DNA of 64,000 nucleotides, taken from Lysinibacillus_B sp031181585. GTDB lineage: Bacteria > Bacillota > Bacilli > Bacillales_A > Planococcaceae. Below, piece by piece: positions 35,570 through 43,921 of the stretch. The position numbers and the translations under genes were made by a program. The notes under the pieces are model-generated. The model ran no database searches, was not told where the DNA came from, and was given only the letters and a program-made list of their open reading frames with translations. Location of the stretch: NCBI RefSeq assembly GCF_047301505.1, contig NZ_CP154840.1:3596001-3660000 (forward strand). Reading direction: 5' to 3'. Numbering within the stretch: the first letter of the stretch is position 1; the number at the start of each line of letters is the position of its first letter.

Positions 35570-35695
35570 GCGCTCATTTTATATTTAAGACCTTTTCTTG
35601 AAATGATGGAAAATGGAAAACAAACTAGTGGATCAAAAGGACCAAATCAAAAATTTATTGAAATTGACCTTGACAACGAGCTTATTAAAGAATAG
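35570..35695 (+). pseudogene. C-terminal fragment of a lost gene
   Basis: An open stretch of about 41 codons (ALILYLRPFLEMMENGKQTS, then GSKGPNQKFIEIDLDNELIK) runs to a stop with no good start. It looks like the end of a toxin or other protein whose body is gone. Not recognised. Confidence 0.3.
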
Positions 35696-35860
35696 AATTT
35701 TTAATATAAATAAAGTTTATCCGTTCCTATCACCTTTAGTTTGATAGTCAACCCATTTTGGATATTGATTATCAATCAAAGCAAAAAGGAACCTAGAATA
35801 AAGTTTTTGTAAATAATAGGTAGACGATTTAAAAAACCTAGACTAGGTTAGTTAAAAGTA

Positions 35861-35931
35861 AACCGACAATTATCAAAGTGTAATGGTTTTATGATTTTAG
35901 GCCATTATCTTTCTAATTGTCGGTTTTTTTT
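35861..35931 (+). terminator. long hairpin with T run
   Basis: ACCGACAATTA and TAATTGTCGGT with an inner TAATGG/CCATTA stem, then eight Ts. No intact gene directly upstream, so it probably terminates the decayed locus. Confidence 0.65.
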
Positions 35932-35967
35932 ATAAACAAAAGCCATTGACCCGGTAGAAATGACCCA

Positions 35968-36123
35968 GTGAGAGAATATTTATCTATTCCACACCTTGGA
36001 TGCGATTTCCACCAGCTGATTCAAAGGGACCTAGAGAGAAGAGATTTAAAGTTATTTATCGATCCATCCATCCACAAATCGAGACTTGTGCCATATAGGA
36101 AAAAGTATGTTTTTAGCTTATAG
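35968..36123 (+). pseudogene. 51-codon open fragment
   Basis: From GTG at 35968 the frame reads REYLSIPHLGCDFHQLIQRD and 30 further residues ending KKYVFSL. It lacks a clear ribosome-binding site. The composition looks like real protein, so it may be a gene remnant. Family unknown. Confidence 0.3.
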
Positions 36124-36204
36124 TTAAAAACTAAAGGATATGGACTATAGCGAAATTTCAAATAAATGAAGAACGCTTAATTGTGGAATGGAAGGAAGAA
36201 AAAC

Positions 36205-36573
36205 ATGATGGATAAAACAAAAGGTGTTCTTGAAGCTGAAATCAGTAAAGTGTTAACTCATTGGGAAAAAAATTATCTTGGGCGCGGTTCCGTGTCGGTT
36301 AAATCAGATATCGTGCGAGATATGGTAGTTGTTGTGTTGAAAGGTGTCCTAACACCCGCCGAATATGCAGTCTGCCAAGAAAAAGAAGGCCTATTATCGG
36401 TTAAAAAAATGAGAAATAGCTTGGTGGAATCAGGAGTGAAGGAAATAAAAGACGCACTCTCAGCGATAACGGGTTTTGAAGTGGTAAATTTTCATACCGA
36501 TTTGAGTACAAAAAACGGCGAACGCGTCATGGTCTTTAGGCTTTCAGAGGATTTGCAAAGTAAATTATTATGA
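36205..36573 (+). CDS. DUF2294 domain protein
   Basis: A 122-aa protein covering the whole DUF2294 (COG5609) domain: KGVLEAEISKVL, YLGRGSVSVKSDIVRDMVVV, LKGVLTPAEY, VVNFHTDLSTKNGERVMVF. Family function is not established. GGAAGGAAG precedes ATG at 36205. Its codon use and conservation suggest a functional gene within the otherwise decayed AT-rich stretch. Confidence 0.8.
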   Translation: MMDKTKGVLEAEISKVLTHWEKNYLGRGSVSVKSDIVRDMVVVVLKGVLTPAEYAVCQEKEGLLSVKKMRNSLVESGVKEIKDALSAITGFEVVNFHTDLSTKNGERVMVFRLSEDLQSKLL

Positions 36574-36666
36574 TGTAACAAGTGGATGTATTCATTTTTC
36601 ACAAGATTTCAACATCATCGCTTATTCAATCGATTAAAAAATATCATACAGGAGGCTTAAATTAAT

Positions 36667-36843
36667 ATGGATAAGAATAAGACATCAGTACCTCAACCAG
36701 ATACAAACGTAGAAAATACCCCTGAAGCTATCGATAATGAAAAGCCTTTAAGTGTAAAGGAAACGATAGCTAAAAACAAAGAAATAATAGAGAAAAATCG
36801 TGAAATGCTAAAGAATTTAACATTGTTCACGTTCTTAATTTAA
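36667..36843 (+). CDS. 58-aa small charged protein
   Basis: ATG with a strong AGGAGG upstream opens a 58-codon frame: a Pro/Asn-rich start, then a charged helix (KETIAKNKEIIEKNREMLKN) and a hydrophobic end. Followed by a terminator at 36889. Real by its ribosome site; function unknown. Confidence 0.55.
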   Translation: MDKNKTSVPQPDTNVENTPEAIDNEKPLSVKETIAKNKEIIEKNREMLKNLTLFTFLI

Positions 36844-36888
36844 TGGTTTTGAAATAAAAATAGAAAAAGCATTTCCCTTTAATAGTCG

Positions 36889-36922
36889 GGCGCAATTCTT
36901 GAAATAGAATTGTGCTCTTTTT
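36889..36922 (+). terminator. terminator after 58-aa gene
   Basis: GCGCAATTC and GAATTGTGC form a stem followed by TCTTTTTTT. Confidence 0.75.
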
Positions 36923-37043
36923 TTATATAGCGGGCCAACTTATGCAGGCTTACACATAACTATAAACACCATTTGATATAATAACTAGTTAAGCATGGAA
37001 GTTTACTAATTGCTGTACATATAAAATGAAGGTGGTTTTGAAA

Positions 37044-37238
37044 TTGATATGCAGCCAATGTCAAAGTGAAATGATTAAAGATTGCGAGGTTAAAGTTGAA
37101 GGAGCGATGTATAGTATAAAAATATTCAAAAAGAAAAAAGGCTTGTTTAAAAAAGCGTCCGAAAAACCAAAGGCTTCTGTTTGTCCAAATTGCGGTTATG
37201 TAGCTTTCTATATTGATAATTACAAAGAGTTCATGTAA
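37044..37238 (+). CDS. zinc-ribbon nucleic-acid-binding-type protein
   Basis: A protein of about 64 aa with two CxxC knuckles, CSQC near the start and CPNC near residue 48, flanking a basic loop (KIFKKKKGLFKKASEKPK): a zinc ribbon. TTG at 37044 is preferred because AAGGTGG lies 8 bp upstream; the ATG at 37026 forms part of that site. Common small protein of Bacilli with unknown role. Confidence 0.7.
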   Translation: MICSQCQSEMIKDCEVKVEGAMYSIKIFKKKKGLFKKASEKPKASVCPNCGYVAFYIDNYKEFM

Positions 37239-37475
37239 TCGATAGCTAACACTCCCCTGCTTTAATGAATGATCCCAAAGCATCAGAGGATCAAACTTTA
37301 TTTGAAAGAAGACAGTTTCATTAAAATCATCTCTTCCTACTCATCTTTAGGAGTGAGGTGATTTTTTGTTGGATATTCACGTTAACATTACTATAAGGAG
37401 TTTTTTCATATTTATATGAACTTCATGTTAAAATTTGTATATAATTAATAGAAAAAAGTAAGGGAATGAAGATAG
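37239..37475. other. intergenic, no gene
   Basis: About 235 bp. AAATCATCTCTTCCTACTC and GAGTGAGGTGATTTTTTG near 37325-37367 can pair and end in Ts, a likely terminator for the zinc-ribbon gene. Confidence 0.45.
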
Positions 37476-37931
37476 TTGAAGACGCTTTTCAAGTTGATCG
37501 CAGGTTTATGTTCCATCTTTTTAGTAACAGGTTGTTTCGGTGAAGAATATGATTTTTCCCCACCTACTGTGACAGTATTCACCCCAAATGGGATTAACGA
37601 AACTGAAATTCTAGCAGAGGCCAACATTAAATGGGAATATGATGAAAAATACAATAAAGAAACGAAGGATATTCAATCATTAGCTAAAAAACAAAACGCA
37701 CTATACTTTCATCCAGGAGAGTTAGCTGCTATAAACTTTGAAGATGGAGATTATGATCCGGATGGAATAAGTGTGTCAATTTGGCAAGGAGAGAAAAAGA
37801 TTGATGTAGCATATCAAAAAAGCAGCCAAGACTTCCACTTACCTCAAGAAAAAGGTGAGTATACACTGGTTATTGACATTGATTCGAATAGTGGCAATGC
37901 TCAATATGTTGGAAATATTGTTATCCAGTAA
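37476..37931 (+). CDS. small lipoprotein, function unknown
   Basis: A 151-aa lipoprotein: signal MKTLFKLIAGLCSIFLVTGC with the lipid-attachment Cys at 20. The mature beta-rich domain contains FEDGDYDPDGISVSIWQGEK and ends GEYTLVIDIDSNSG, reminiscent of a single Ig/PKD-like fold. TTG start with AAGGGA upstream. Membrane-anchored outer-face protein; no partner gene apparent. Confidence 0.7.
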   Translation: MKTLFKLIAGLCSIFLVTGCFGEEYDFSPPTVTVFTPNGINETEILAEANIKWEYDEKYNKETKDIQSLAKKQNALYFHPGELAAINFEDGDYDPDGISVSIWQGEKKIDVAYQKSSQDFHLPQEKGEYTLVIDIDSNSGNAQYVGNIVIQ

Positions 37932-38205
37932 TTTAGTTTTGAAACTGTACTTTGAAGAACACATAGTTAAATTTAATTTTTTTTGTAATAAAACTTACGC
38001 TCTAATGTTATTTGTAAGTTTCTTCATCCTATCTGAACTATTCCTAATGCTTTGGTTTATTCTTTTCTTATCCGGCTAACATGCTGCTTTAGTGGATTGA
38101 ACTTTTCAAAACGTATCTTAGCCTCGCCGTGGGGCTTTTATAATCCACCCAATACTATAAATTAATGTTACAATGAAATTAATTGGTTATTTTTGGAGGG
38201 TGATT

Positions 38206-38397
38206 ATGAGCAATTTATTTATGATAACGGTTATACTTTTAATTTCTTTATTCTTTATTTCTTTTGCTCTTTTTATTAGAAGGCTAATAATAAATTCTTC
38301 AGTAAAAAGTAACAGCTACAATGATCTAGAAAAAAAACTCGATAAATTAATTGAACAAAATGAACAACTCATTTTGCTATTGAAGGAGAAAAAATAG
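38206..38397 (+). CDS. 63-aa single-pass membrane protein with coiled tail
   Basis: One transmembrane helix (FMITVILLISLFFISFALFI) followed by a short coiled coil (LEKKLDKLIEQNEQLILLLK). GGAGG lies upstream of ATG 38206; an earlier in-frame ATG at 38173 has no ribosome site. Typical of small Bacillus membrane proteins of unknown role. Confidence 0.65.
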   Translation: MSNLFMITVILLISLFFISFALFIRRLIINSSVKSNSYNDLEKKLDKLIEQNEQLILLLKEKK

Positions 38398-38485
38398 TTT
38401 TAATGAATATGAACAATAACCATTAAAATCCAATTATACAAACACATACAAATAGCGTACCAAATAAAAGGTTATAAACACATCC

Positions 38486-38528
38486 TAAAGCCAAAAACGT
38501 TGTACCATCAACGATTGTTGGCTTTTTT
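38486..38528 (+). terminator. terminator
   Basis: AAAGCCAA with inner CGTTG and partner CAACG, TTGGCTTTTTT. Confidence 0.7.
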
Positions 38529-38697
38529 GAATAGTTATAACAAATGAATAATAAAACCGATAAGTAATTCAAATTCAAATAGAGCAGTCGATTGAAGGCC
38601 TTCCCGGTTATAGTAAGGCTTATTTACCGCCCCCATATAAAGAAACAATTTCACTTACATCCCGTCCTTTATTTGGTAAATAAAAGGAGGAGGTTTC

Positions 38698-39069
38698 ATG
38701 TTTATCGTATTTTTTATTCTATTAATCGGAATGATCGTTACTACAATTTTTGTATCTATCCTTTTGTTAAAGAAAAAACCGATGATTACCGTGCTTGTAC
38801 TTGTGGTCATATGCGTGACTGCTCTGTTCACAAAGCCTTCAGAAGCAACGTACTATCGTGCATTGGCAAATGAACATGGTTTGCACTGTGACGACAGCGG
38901 CACATGCACAGCCGGTCAGCACGTTTATACGGTACAGCAGTTTAGCAGCCATAACTTAGGCCTCTTTACAACGTATCATTTAAAAATGACTTATGGCGGG
39001 GGTACACATTTGCGTGAAATTGATAGCATTGGTGCCTTCTACAATATTTTTACGTATACAAATAGATAA
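38698..39069 (+). CDS. small membrane protein with extracellular tail
   Basis: A 123-aa protein with two transmembrane helices (residues 1-24 and about 29-46: PMITVLVLVVICVTALFT) and an outer C-terminal domain of about 75 residues with two cysteines (HCDDSGTC), perhaps disulfide-linked. AGGAGGAGG precedes ATG. Followed by a hairpin terminator. Not recognised. Confidence 0.6.
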   Translation: MFIVFFILLIGMIVTTIFVSILLLKKKPMITVLVLVVICVTALFTKPSEATYYRALANEHGLHCDDSGTCTAGQHVYTVQQFSSHNLGLFTTYHLKMTYGGGTHLREIDSIGAFYNIFTYTNR

Positions 39070-39074
39070 GAGGC

Positions 39075-39146
39075 TGGGCCATAGAGATTGAATAGAGCTT
39101 TAAAAAAAAGCATGAACAGGCACAACTAGGCCCATCCATGCTTTTT
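39075..39146. terminator. nested hairpin terminator between convergent genes
   Basis: AAAAAGCATG/CATGCTTTTT stem (39104-39146), with an additional GGGCC (39077)/GGCCC (39129) pairing. Serves the plus-strand membrane protein and possibly the smpB transcript. Confidence 0.6.
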
Positions 39147-39214
39147 ATAGGATATCCCCCTCTTTTTCTATGCGGTAGACTGCTGATCTAGCAAGCAAAG
39201 AAAGGAATACAGTC

Positions 39215-39679
39215 TTATTGATTGCGTGCCTTGAAGGCTCTCTCCATTTCACGCTTCGCTTCTTTTTTACGCATGTCATCACGTTTATCGTAATCTTTTT
39301 TCCCTTTTCCGATACCGATTAGAAGCTTTGCATAGCCGTCCTTGATGTACATTTTCAGCGGCACGATTGTATAGCCGTCGCGTTTGACAGCACCGACCAG
39401 CTCACTGATTTGTTTCTTATGTAGCAGCAGCTTCCGCTCACGCAGTGGATCATGGTTGAAGCGGTTTCCTTGGTCAAACGGCGAAATATGCATGTTGACG
39501 ATCCATGCTTCGCCATGACGGACACGTACGAATGAGTCCTTCAGCTGCACCTTGCCTGCGCGGATCGACTTGATTTCCGTTCCTGTCAGCACCATGCCTG
39601 CTTCAATCGTCTCCTCGATAAAATAATCGTGGCCTGCCTTCTTGTTTTGAGCCAGTACTTTCCCTTGTCCTTTAGCCAT
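39215..39679 (-). CDS. smpB: SsrA-binding protein SmpB
   Basis: A 154-aa protein of full length. Diagnostic segments: KVLAQNKKAGHDYFIEETIE, GTEIKSIRAGKVQLKDSFV, LRERKLLLHKKQI and the basic C-tail KKDYDKRDDMRKKEAKREME that enters the ribosomal mRNA channel. It binds tmRNA and delivers it to stalled ribosomes. Strong GAGGAG before ATG. It follows rnr with about 230 bp between. Its usual neighbour ssrA is 21 kb downstream in this strain. Confidence 0.98.
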   Translation of the reverse strand: MAKGQGKVLAQNKKAGHDYFIEETIEAGMVLTGTEIKSIRAGKVQLKDSFVRVRHGEAWIVNMHISPFDQGNRFNHDPLRERKLLLHKKQISELVGAVKRDGYTIVPLKMYIKDGYAKLLIGIGKGKKDYDKRDDMRKKEAKREMERAFKARNQ

Positions 39680-39907
39680 ATTTCACAACTCCTCAGTGCA
39701 AGCATTCCCTTGCAGGTTATCCCTATTATAGCGCAAGAAAAGCGCCTTCGCTCCCGTTTTGCTGCGACAAGCTAGTTGGCAGCGGGAGCGAATGCCTGGA
39801 CGTTTACAAACGTCCCAATTTATAGTTCCTTACGTTTAAAAACGGCCAGAGACACGCCATCTCCAGCCCGCTTTTTATCCCTTTCCCCTCTTTACTAAAG
39901 GGGCAGG

Positions 39908-42307
39908 TTATCTTTTGCCTTTTTTCTTTTTACCCTTTTTCGCGATGCCTTCGTAGAACTTTGGCTTTTCTTTTCCATCCTTGCGACGGCCGCGTGGGTC
40001 ACGGTCGCTTGATGAGGAACTTTTTCCGCCTTTATCCTTTTCCCCGCGCTTTCCTTTTCCGCCGCGTTTATCACGACGCTCAGAACGCTCGCCGCGTTTC
40101 TTGTCAGGACGCCCTGCTGTGATCACTTTCGGTGCAACCTTACGCGGACGGGTGCTAGCGGATTGTACCATGTCGACGATTTCAAAGTCGACTGATGATT
40201 CCTCGATCACGACATTGGCTACACGTACCTTTACTTCATCCCCAATACGGAACTGGCGGCCGGTACGCTCCCCGATCATGACCATCATACGGTCCTCGAA
40301 GCGGTAATAATCATCGGTCATATTGCTGATATGCACAAGACCTTCTACTGTATTTGGCAGCTCCACGAAAATACCGAAGTTCGTAATGGACGATACCATA
40401 CCGATAAATTCCTCGCCGATTTTATCGGACATGAACTGTGCCTTTTTCAGTGCATCCGTATCACGCTCTGCGTCAACAGCACGGCGCTCACGCTCGGATG
40501 TATGGTCAGCGATCTCTTCCATGACCGCATTCCACTGGACAACCGTTTCCTTCGATGTATCCCCATTGATAAGGTACGTACGGATCAGACGGTGTACGAT
40601 CAAGTCCGGATAGCGTCGGATCGGTGATGTGAAGTGTGTATAATAATCCGTCGATAAACCGAAGTGACCAAGCGATTCCGGATAATAGCGTGCCTGCTGT
40701 AAGGAACGAAGCAGCATTGTCGAAATAACCGGCTCTTCCGGCAGTCCTTCGATGGATTTGATAATTTCCTGCATTGCTTTTGGATGAACGGAGTTCCCTG
40801 TCCCTTTGATGACCAAGCCGAAGTTTGTGACAAATTCAAAGAAGCGCTGCAGTTTTTCCGGCTTTGGATCTTCGTGGATACGATAAAGGAACGGCAATTC
40901 CATCCAGTGGAAATGCTCAGCGACTGTTTCATTGGCAGCCAGCATGAATTCCTCGATGAGGCGCTCTGCCACTGTACGTTCACGCAGCACAATGTCAGTC
41001 GGCCAGCCGTCTTCATTCACAAGCACTTTCGACTCCTTGAAATCGAAGTCGATCGCACCGCGGCTCATCCGTTTGTTGCGCAGGATTTGCGCAAGCTCCG
41101 CCATCATTTCGAACATCGGAATTAATGACTCGTAGCGTTCAACCAGATCAGGATGCTCATCACGCTCCTCTAAAAGCCTATAAACATCAGAGTACGTCAT
41201 ACGTTCCGCTGTTTTAATCACACTTTGGAAAATTTCATGCTTGATGACCTGTCCGTTGCCGTCGATAATCATCTCACAGGAAAGCGTTAAACGGTCAACC
41301 TGTGGATTTAAGGAACAAATACCGTTCGATAAACGGTGAGGAATCATCGGGATTACGCGGTCTGTTAAATAAACAGATGTCGCACGCTCGTACGCTTCCT
41401 TGTCGATGATAGAATCCTTCGTTACGTAATAGCTGACGTCTGCAATGTGTACCCCGAGCTTATACGTACCGTCATTGTTTTTTGTTACTGTAACGGCATC
41501 ATCAAGGTCCTTTGCATCGGCGCCGTCAATCGTCACAATTGTCTCGCCCCGCAAATCACGTCGTCCGACTAGATCTTCCTCGGTGATTTCATCCGGCACC
41601 TTTGTAGCAGCATCGACCACTTCAGCCGGGAACTCCGGCGGGATATCATGCTTATAGATAATCGACAGGATATCGACACCTGGGTCGTTTTTGTGACCGA
41701 GGATTTTCGTAACGATCCCTGCTGCAGACTTGATATCATCCGGCCAATGTGTAATTTCCACAACAACCTTGTGACCGTCCACCGCACCAAGTGTATCTTC
41801 CTTGGCAACGAAGATATCCATGTTTAGTTTTTTGTCATCCGGTACAACAAACCCAAAACCGCGGTTTGCCTGGAATGTGCCGACAAACGTTGTTTTACCG
41901 CGCTCAACAATCTTAATGACTGTTCCTTCGCGTCGGTCGCCGGACGTTTCCTTCATTACGCGGATCAGTACTGTATCCCCGTTGATTGCACCGTTAATGT
42001 CATGAGGCGGAATGAAAATATCATCCATTCCCTGTTCCTCCGGTGTCACGAAGCCGAAGCCTTTCGCATGGCCGATAAAACGGCCGCGTAATAAATTCAT
42101 TCGTTCCGGTAAACCATAACGGTTAGAGCGGGAACGAACGACCAATCCCTGCGCTTCCATTTTCACAAGCGTCTTTACGAGCTCTTTGAATTCTTCCGCC
42201 TCTTCTAATTCGAAGGCAGTTTCGATTTCGGCTACTGTGAGCGGCTTATAGTCGTCCTCCTTCATGAAGGCGAGAATGCGCTCCTGTAATTCATTTATTT
42301 GTGCCAT
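39908..42307 (-). CDS. rnr: ribonuclease R
   Basis: A 799-aa 3'-5' exoribonuclease: N-terminal winged helix, two cold-shock domains (GFGFVTPEEQGMDDIFIPPH; GFGFVVPDDKKLNMDIFVA), RNB catalytic domain with DGADAKDLDDAVTV metal ligands, an S1 domain near residues 630-710 (FIGMVSSITNFGIFVELPNT) and a Lys/Arg-rich tail. It degrades structured RNA and acts with SmpB/tmRNA on defective mRNAs. ATG at 42307 with GGAGGG upstream. The order est-rnr-smpB is conserved in Bacilli. Confidence 0.97.
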   Translation of the reverse strand: MAQINELQERILAFMKEDDYKPLTVAEIETAFELEEAEEFKELVKTLVKMEAQGLVVRSRSNRYGLPERMNLLRGRFIGHAKGFGFVTPEEQGMDDIFIPPHDINGAINGDTVLIRVMKETSGDRREGTVIKIVERGKTTFVGTFQANRGFGFVVPDDKKLNMDIFVAKEDTLGAVDGHKVVVEITHWPDDIKSAAGIVTKILGHKNDPGVDILSIIYKHDIPPEFPAEVVDAATKVPDEITEEDLVGRRDLRGETIVTIDGADAKDLDDAVTVTKNNDGTYKLGVHIADVSYYVTKDSIIDKEAYERATSVYLTDRVIPMIPHRLSNGICSLNPQVDRLTLSCEMIIDGNGQVIKHEIFQSVIKTAERMTYSDVYRLLEERDEHPDLVERYESLIPMFEMMAELAQILRNKRMSRGAIDFDFKESKVLVNEDGWPTDIVLRERTVAERLIEEFMLAANETVAEHFHWMELPFLYRIHEDPKPEKLQRFFEFVTNFGLVIKGTGNSVHPKAMQEIIKSIEGLPEEPVISTMLLRSLQQARYYPESLGHFGLSTDYYTHFTSPIRRYPDLIVHRLIRTYLINGDTSKETVVQWNAVMEEIADHTSERERRAVDAERDTDALKKAQFMSDKIGEEFIGMVSSITNFGIFVELPNTVEGLVHISNMTDDYYRFEDRMMVMIGERTGRQFRIGDEVKVRVANVVIEESSVDFEIVDMVQSASTRPRKVAPKVITAGRPDKKRGERSERRDKRGGKGKRGEKDKGGKSSSSSDRDPRGRRKDGKEKPKFYEGIAKKGKKKKGKR

Positions 42308-42344
42308 TGTTGTCCCTCCTTTAATGGGAATCTCTATTTCAACA

Positions 42345-43091
42345 TCAGACACTCCAGTCAAGCTTTTCTAAAAACTGATAGATGTCTTCATGCAGTTGAT
42401 CCTTTTCTCTGCCCAATGTAATGACATGGCCAGAATGGTCATACCATTTGATTTCTTTCATATTAGATTGCGCTTCTTCGTATATATAATGCGCAGATTT
42501 CGGGTCGATAATGTTATCATTTGTCGCCTGCACGACAAAAAGCGGTGCATACACTAAATCGACCTCCGCCCGGACAGCCGCAACAAGCTTCTGCAGGTCG
42601 GGTAAGGATGGCATACCTTTTTGGCGGATCGCATCCACCTCTATTTCGATTTCGTCATCCTTTTTCCCTTCATATTGCTTATATTGCTTGGCGTAACCCA
42701 ATACACCTTCAAACATGAGGTCGAGTGTCCGCATTGTCATCGGTGCACACATAGTGATAATTCCCTTAACTGGCTGATTTAGTCCTAATTTCAATGAAAA
42801 AACGCCGCCAAGGGACAGACCTGCTACCGTGATTTCCTGATAGCCTGCTTCCTGCAGACGCTGATATGCTTCCTGCACATCCTGCCACCATTCGTCCGGA
42901 TTGGTTGTGATGAGCTTTTCCGGTGCTGTCCCGTGTCCTCTATACTGTGGTGCTAATGAAGTGTACCCTTTTTTCTCCAAAAAGCGGCCAAGCATCCGGA
43001 CATCCGCTGAGCTTCCCGTAAATCCATGAAGCAATAGCACCGCCCGTGGTCCAGCCTCAAAGAAAAAAGGCTTGTTTTCTGCCTTTCGCAT
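42345..43091 (-). CDS. est: carboxylesterase (Est30-type alpha/beta hydrolase)
   Basis: A 248-aa alpha/beta hydrolase: oxyanion motif LLLHGFTGSS, nucleophile elbow GLSLGG (Ser near 94), acid DNIIDPKSA (D near 193) and H near 223 (DHSGHVI). Close to Geobacillus Est30 in length and motifs. Hydrolyses short-chain esters; physiological substrate unknown. It sits in the conserved secG-est-rnr-smpB order, 37 bp before rnr. Confidence 0.93.
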   Translation of the reverse strand: MRKAENKPFFFEAGPRAVLLLHGFTGSSADVRMLGRFLEKKGYTSLAPQYRGHGTAPEKLITTNPDEWWQDVQEAYQRLQEAGYQEITVAGLSLGGVFSLKLGLNQPVKGIITMCAPMTMRTLDLMFEGVLGYAKQYKQYEGKKDDEIEIEVDAIRQKGMPSLPDLQKLVAAVRAEVDLVYAPLFVVQATNDNIIDPKSAHYIYEEAQSNMKEIKWYDHSGHVITLGREKDQLHEDIYQFLEKLDWSV

Positions 43092-43172
43092 GATGGTCCT
43101 CCGATTCGCTTATTTGTCTTTATATTAACAAAAAAGCCCAACCATTGTCGGTTAGGCGTTTTATCATTCGTA

Positions 43173-43400
43173 TTAAAATTTTGTAATAGCCAGCGTCAGG
43201 ATTAAGAATAGCACGGATAACACGATTGTTACACGGTGCAATACAAGGTCCATACCGCGCGCTTTTTGCTTACCAAAAAGTTGTTCTGCTCCACCAGAGA
43301 TGGCCCCCGATAAACCAGCACTCTTACCTGATTGTAATAATACTACGACGATTAAAGCTATAGCAACGATGATTAATGAAATAGTTATTACCGTATGCAA
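43173..43400 (-). CDS. secG: SecG subunit of protein translocase
   Basis: A 75-aa two-helix membrane protein, starting at TTG (GAGGTGG 5 bp upstream) to give MHTVITISLIIVAIALIVVV. The central loop SGKSAGLSGAISGGAEQLFG and KQKARGMDLVLHR are family hallmarks. It forms SecYEG with SecY and SecE. A longer frame to 43469 is open but unsupported. The start matches the B. subtilis SecG length. Confidence 0.95.
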   Translation of the reverse strand: MHTVITISLIIVAIALIVVVLLQSGKSAGLSGAISGGAEQLFGKQKARGMDLVLHRVTIVLSVLFLILTLAITKF

Positions 43401-43504
43401 AATGTCCACCTCTTTCATTTGAAACATTACAACAAATAACATTATAGCAAAAAGAGGGTAGAGTGACAACTTGCTTTAAAAGGCTTTAGGTAATAATTTC
43501 TAGA

Positions 43505-43834
43505 TTAATTGTTGCCGTCAGTAGAATCTGTATCTGTAGTGCCGTCCGTTCCTGTAGTACCATCAGTTCCTGTAGTACCACCGTCTGTTTCAGTATCTGT
43601 TTCAGTATCTGTTTCAGTATCTGTTTCTGTGTCAGTGTCAGTTTCTGTCTCAGTTTCTGTTTCTGTTTCGATTTCGTTGTTTACTGGGTCATCATTTGTA
43701 TCGACATTATCCCCGTCATCTTCATTAATGATATCTGTATCGTTTACTGGATCCTCCTCGTCACCACAAGCTGCCAATCCTAGTGATAACGTAAGTGCTG
43801 ATACTAACATCCAAGATTTCTTCATTTTTTTCAT
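43505..43834 (-). CDS. acidic repeat lipoprotein (ET/DT-rich)
   Basis: About 109 aa: lipoprotein signal ending SLGLAAC, then an extremely acidic low-complexity tail made of Glu-Thr and Asp-Thr dipeptides followed by GTTGTDGTTGTDGTT units. No folded domain. It is likely an unstructured, cation-binding surface protein or spacer. The repetitive DNA is prone to slippage, so length should vary between strains. ATG at 43834, with GGAGG 9 bp upstream. Confidence 0.75.
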   Translation of the reverse strand: MKKMKKSWMLVSALTLSLGLAACGDEEDPVNDTDIINEDDGDNVDTNDDPVNNEIETETETETETDTDTETDTETDTETDTETDGGTTGTDGTTGTDGTTDTDSTDGNN

Positions 43835-43875
43835 CAATACTAACCTCCCTACCAGTTTGGTATGTGTTTACCCCG

Positions 43876-43916
43876 AAAAAAAAAGAAAAAACCAGAAATG
43901 GCTCTGATTTTTTCTT
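43876..43916 (-). terminator. terminator-like hairpin after CorC/HlyC gene
   Basis: AAAAAATCAGA and TCTGGTTTTTT stem followed by a long T tract in minus direction. Confidence 0.55.
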
Positions 43917-43921
43917 TTACC

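Noticed and set aside
40600..41016. Long alternative minus frame inside rnr
   Set aside because: It lies wholly inside the RNB domain of rnr in another frame, with improbable composition.
43509..43907. Plus-strand frame of Ser-Val repeats
   Set aside because: It is the antisense of the acidic repeat lipoprotein, which has a signal peptide and ribosome site; the Ser-Val frame has neither.
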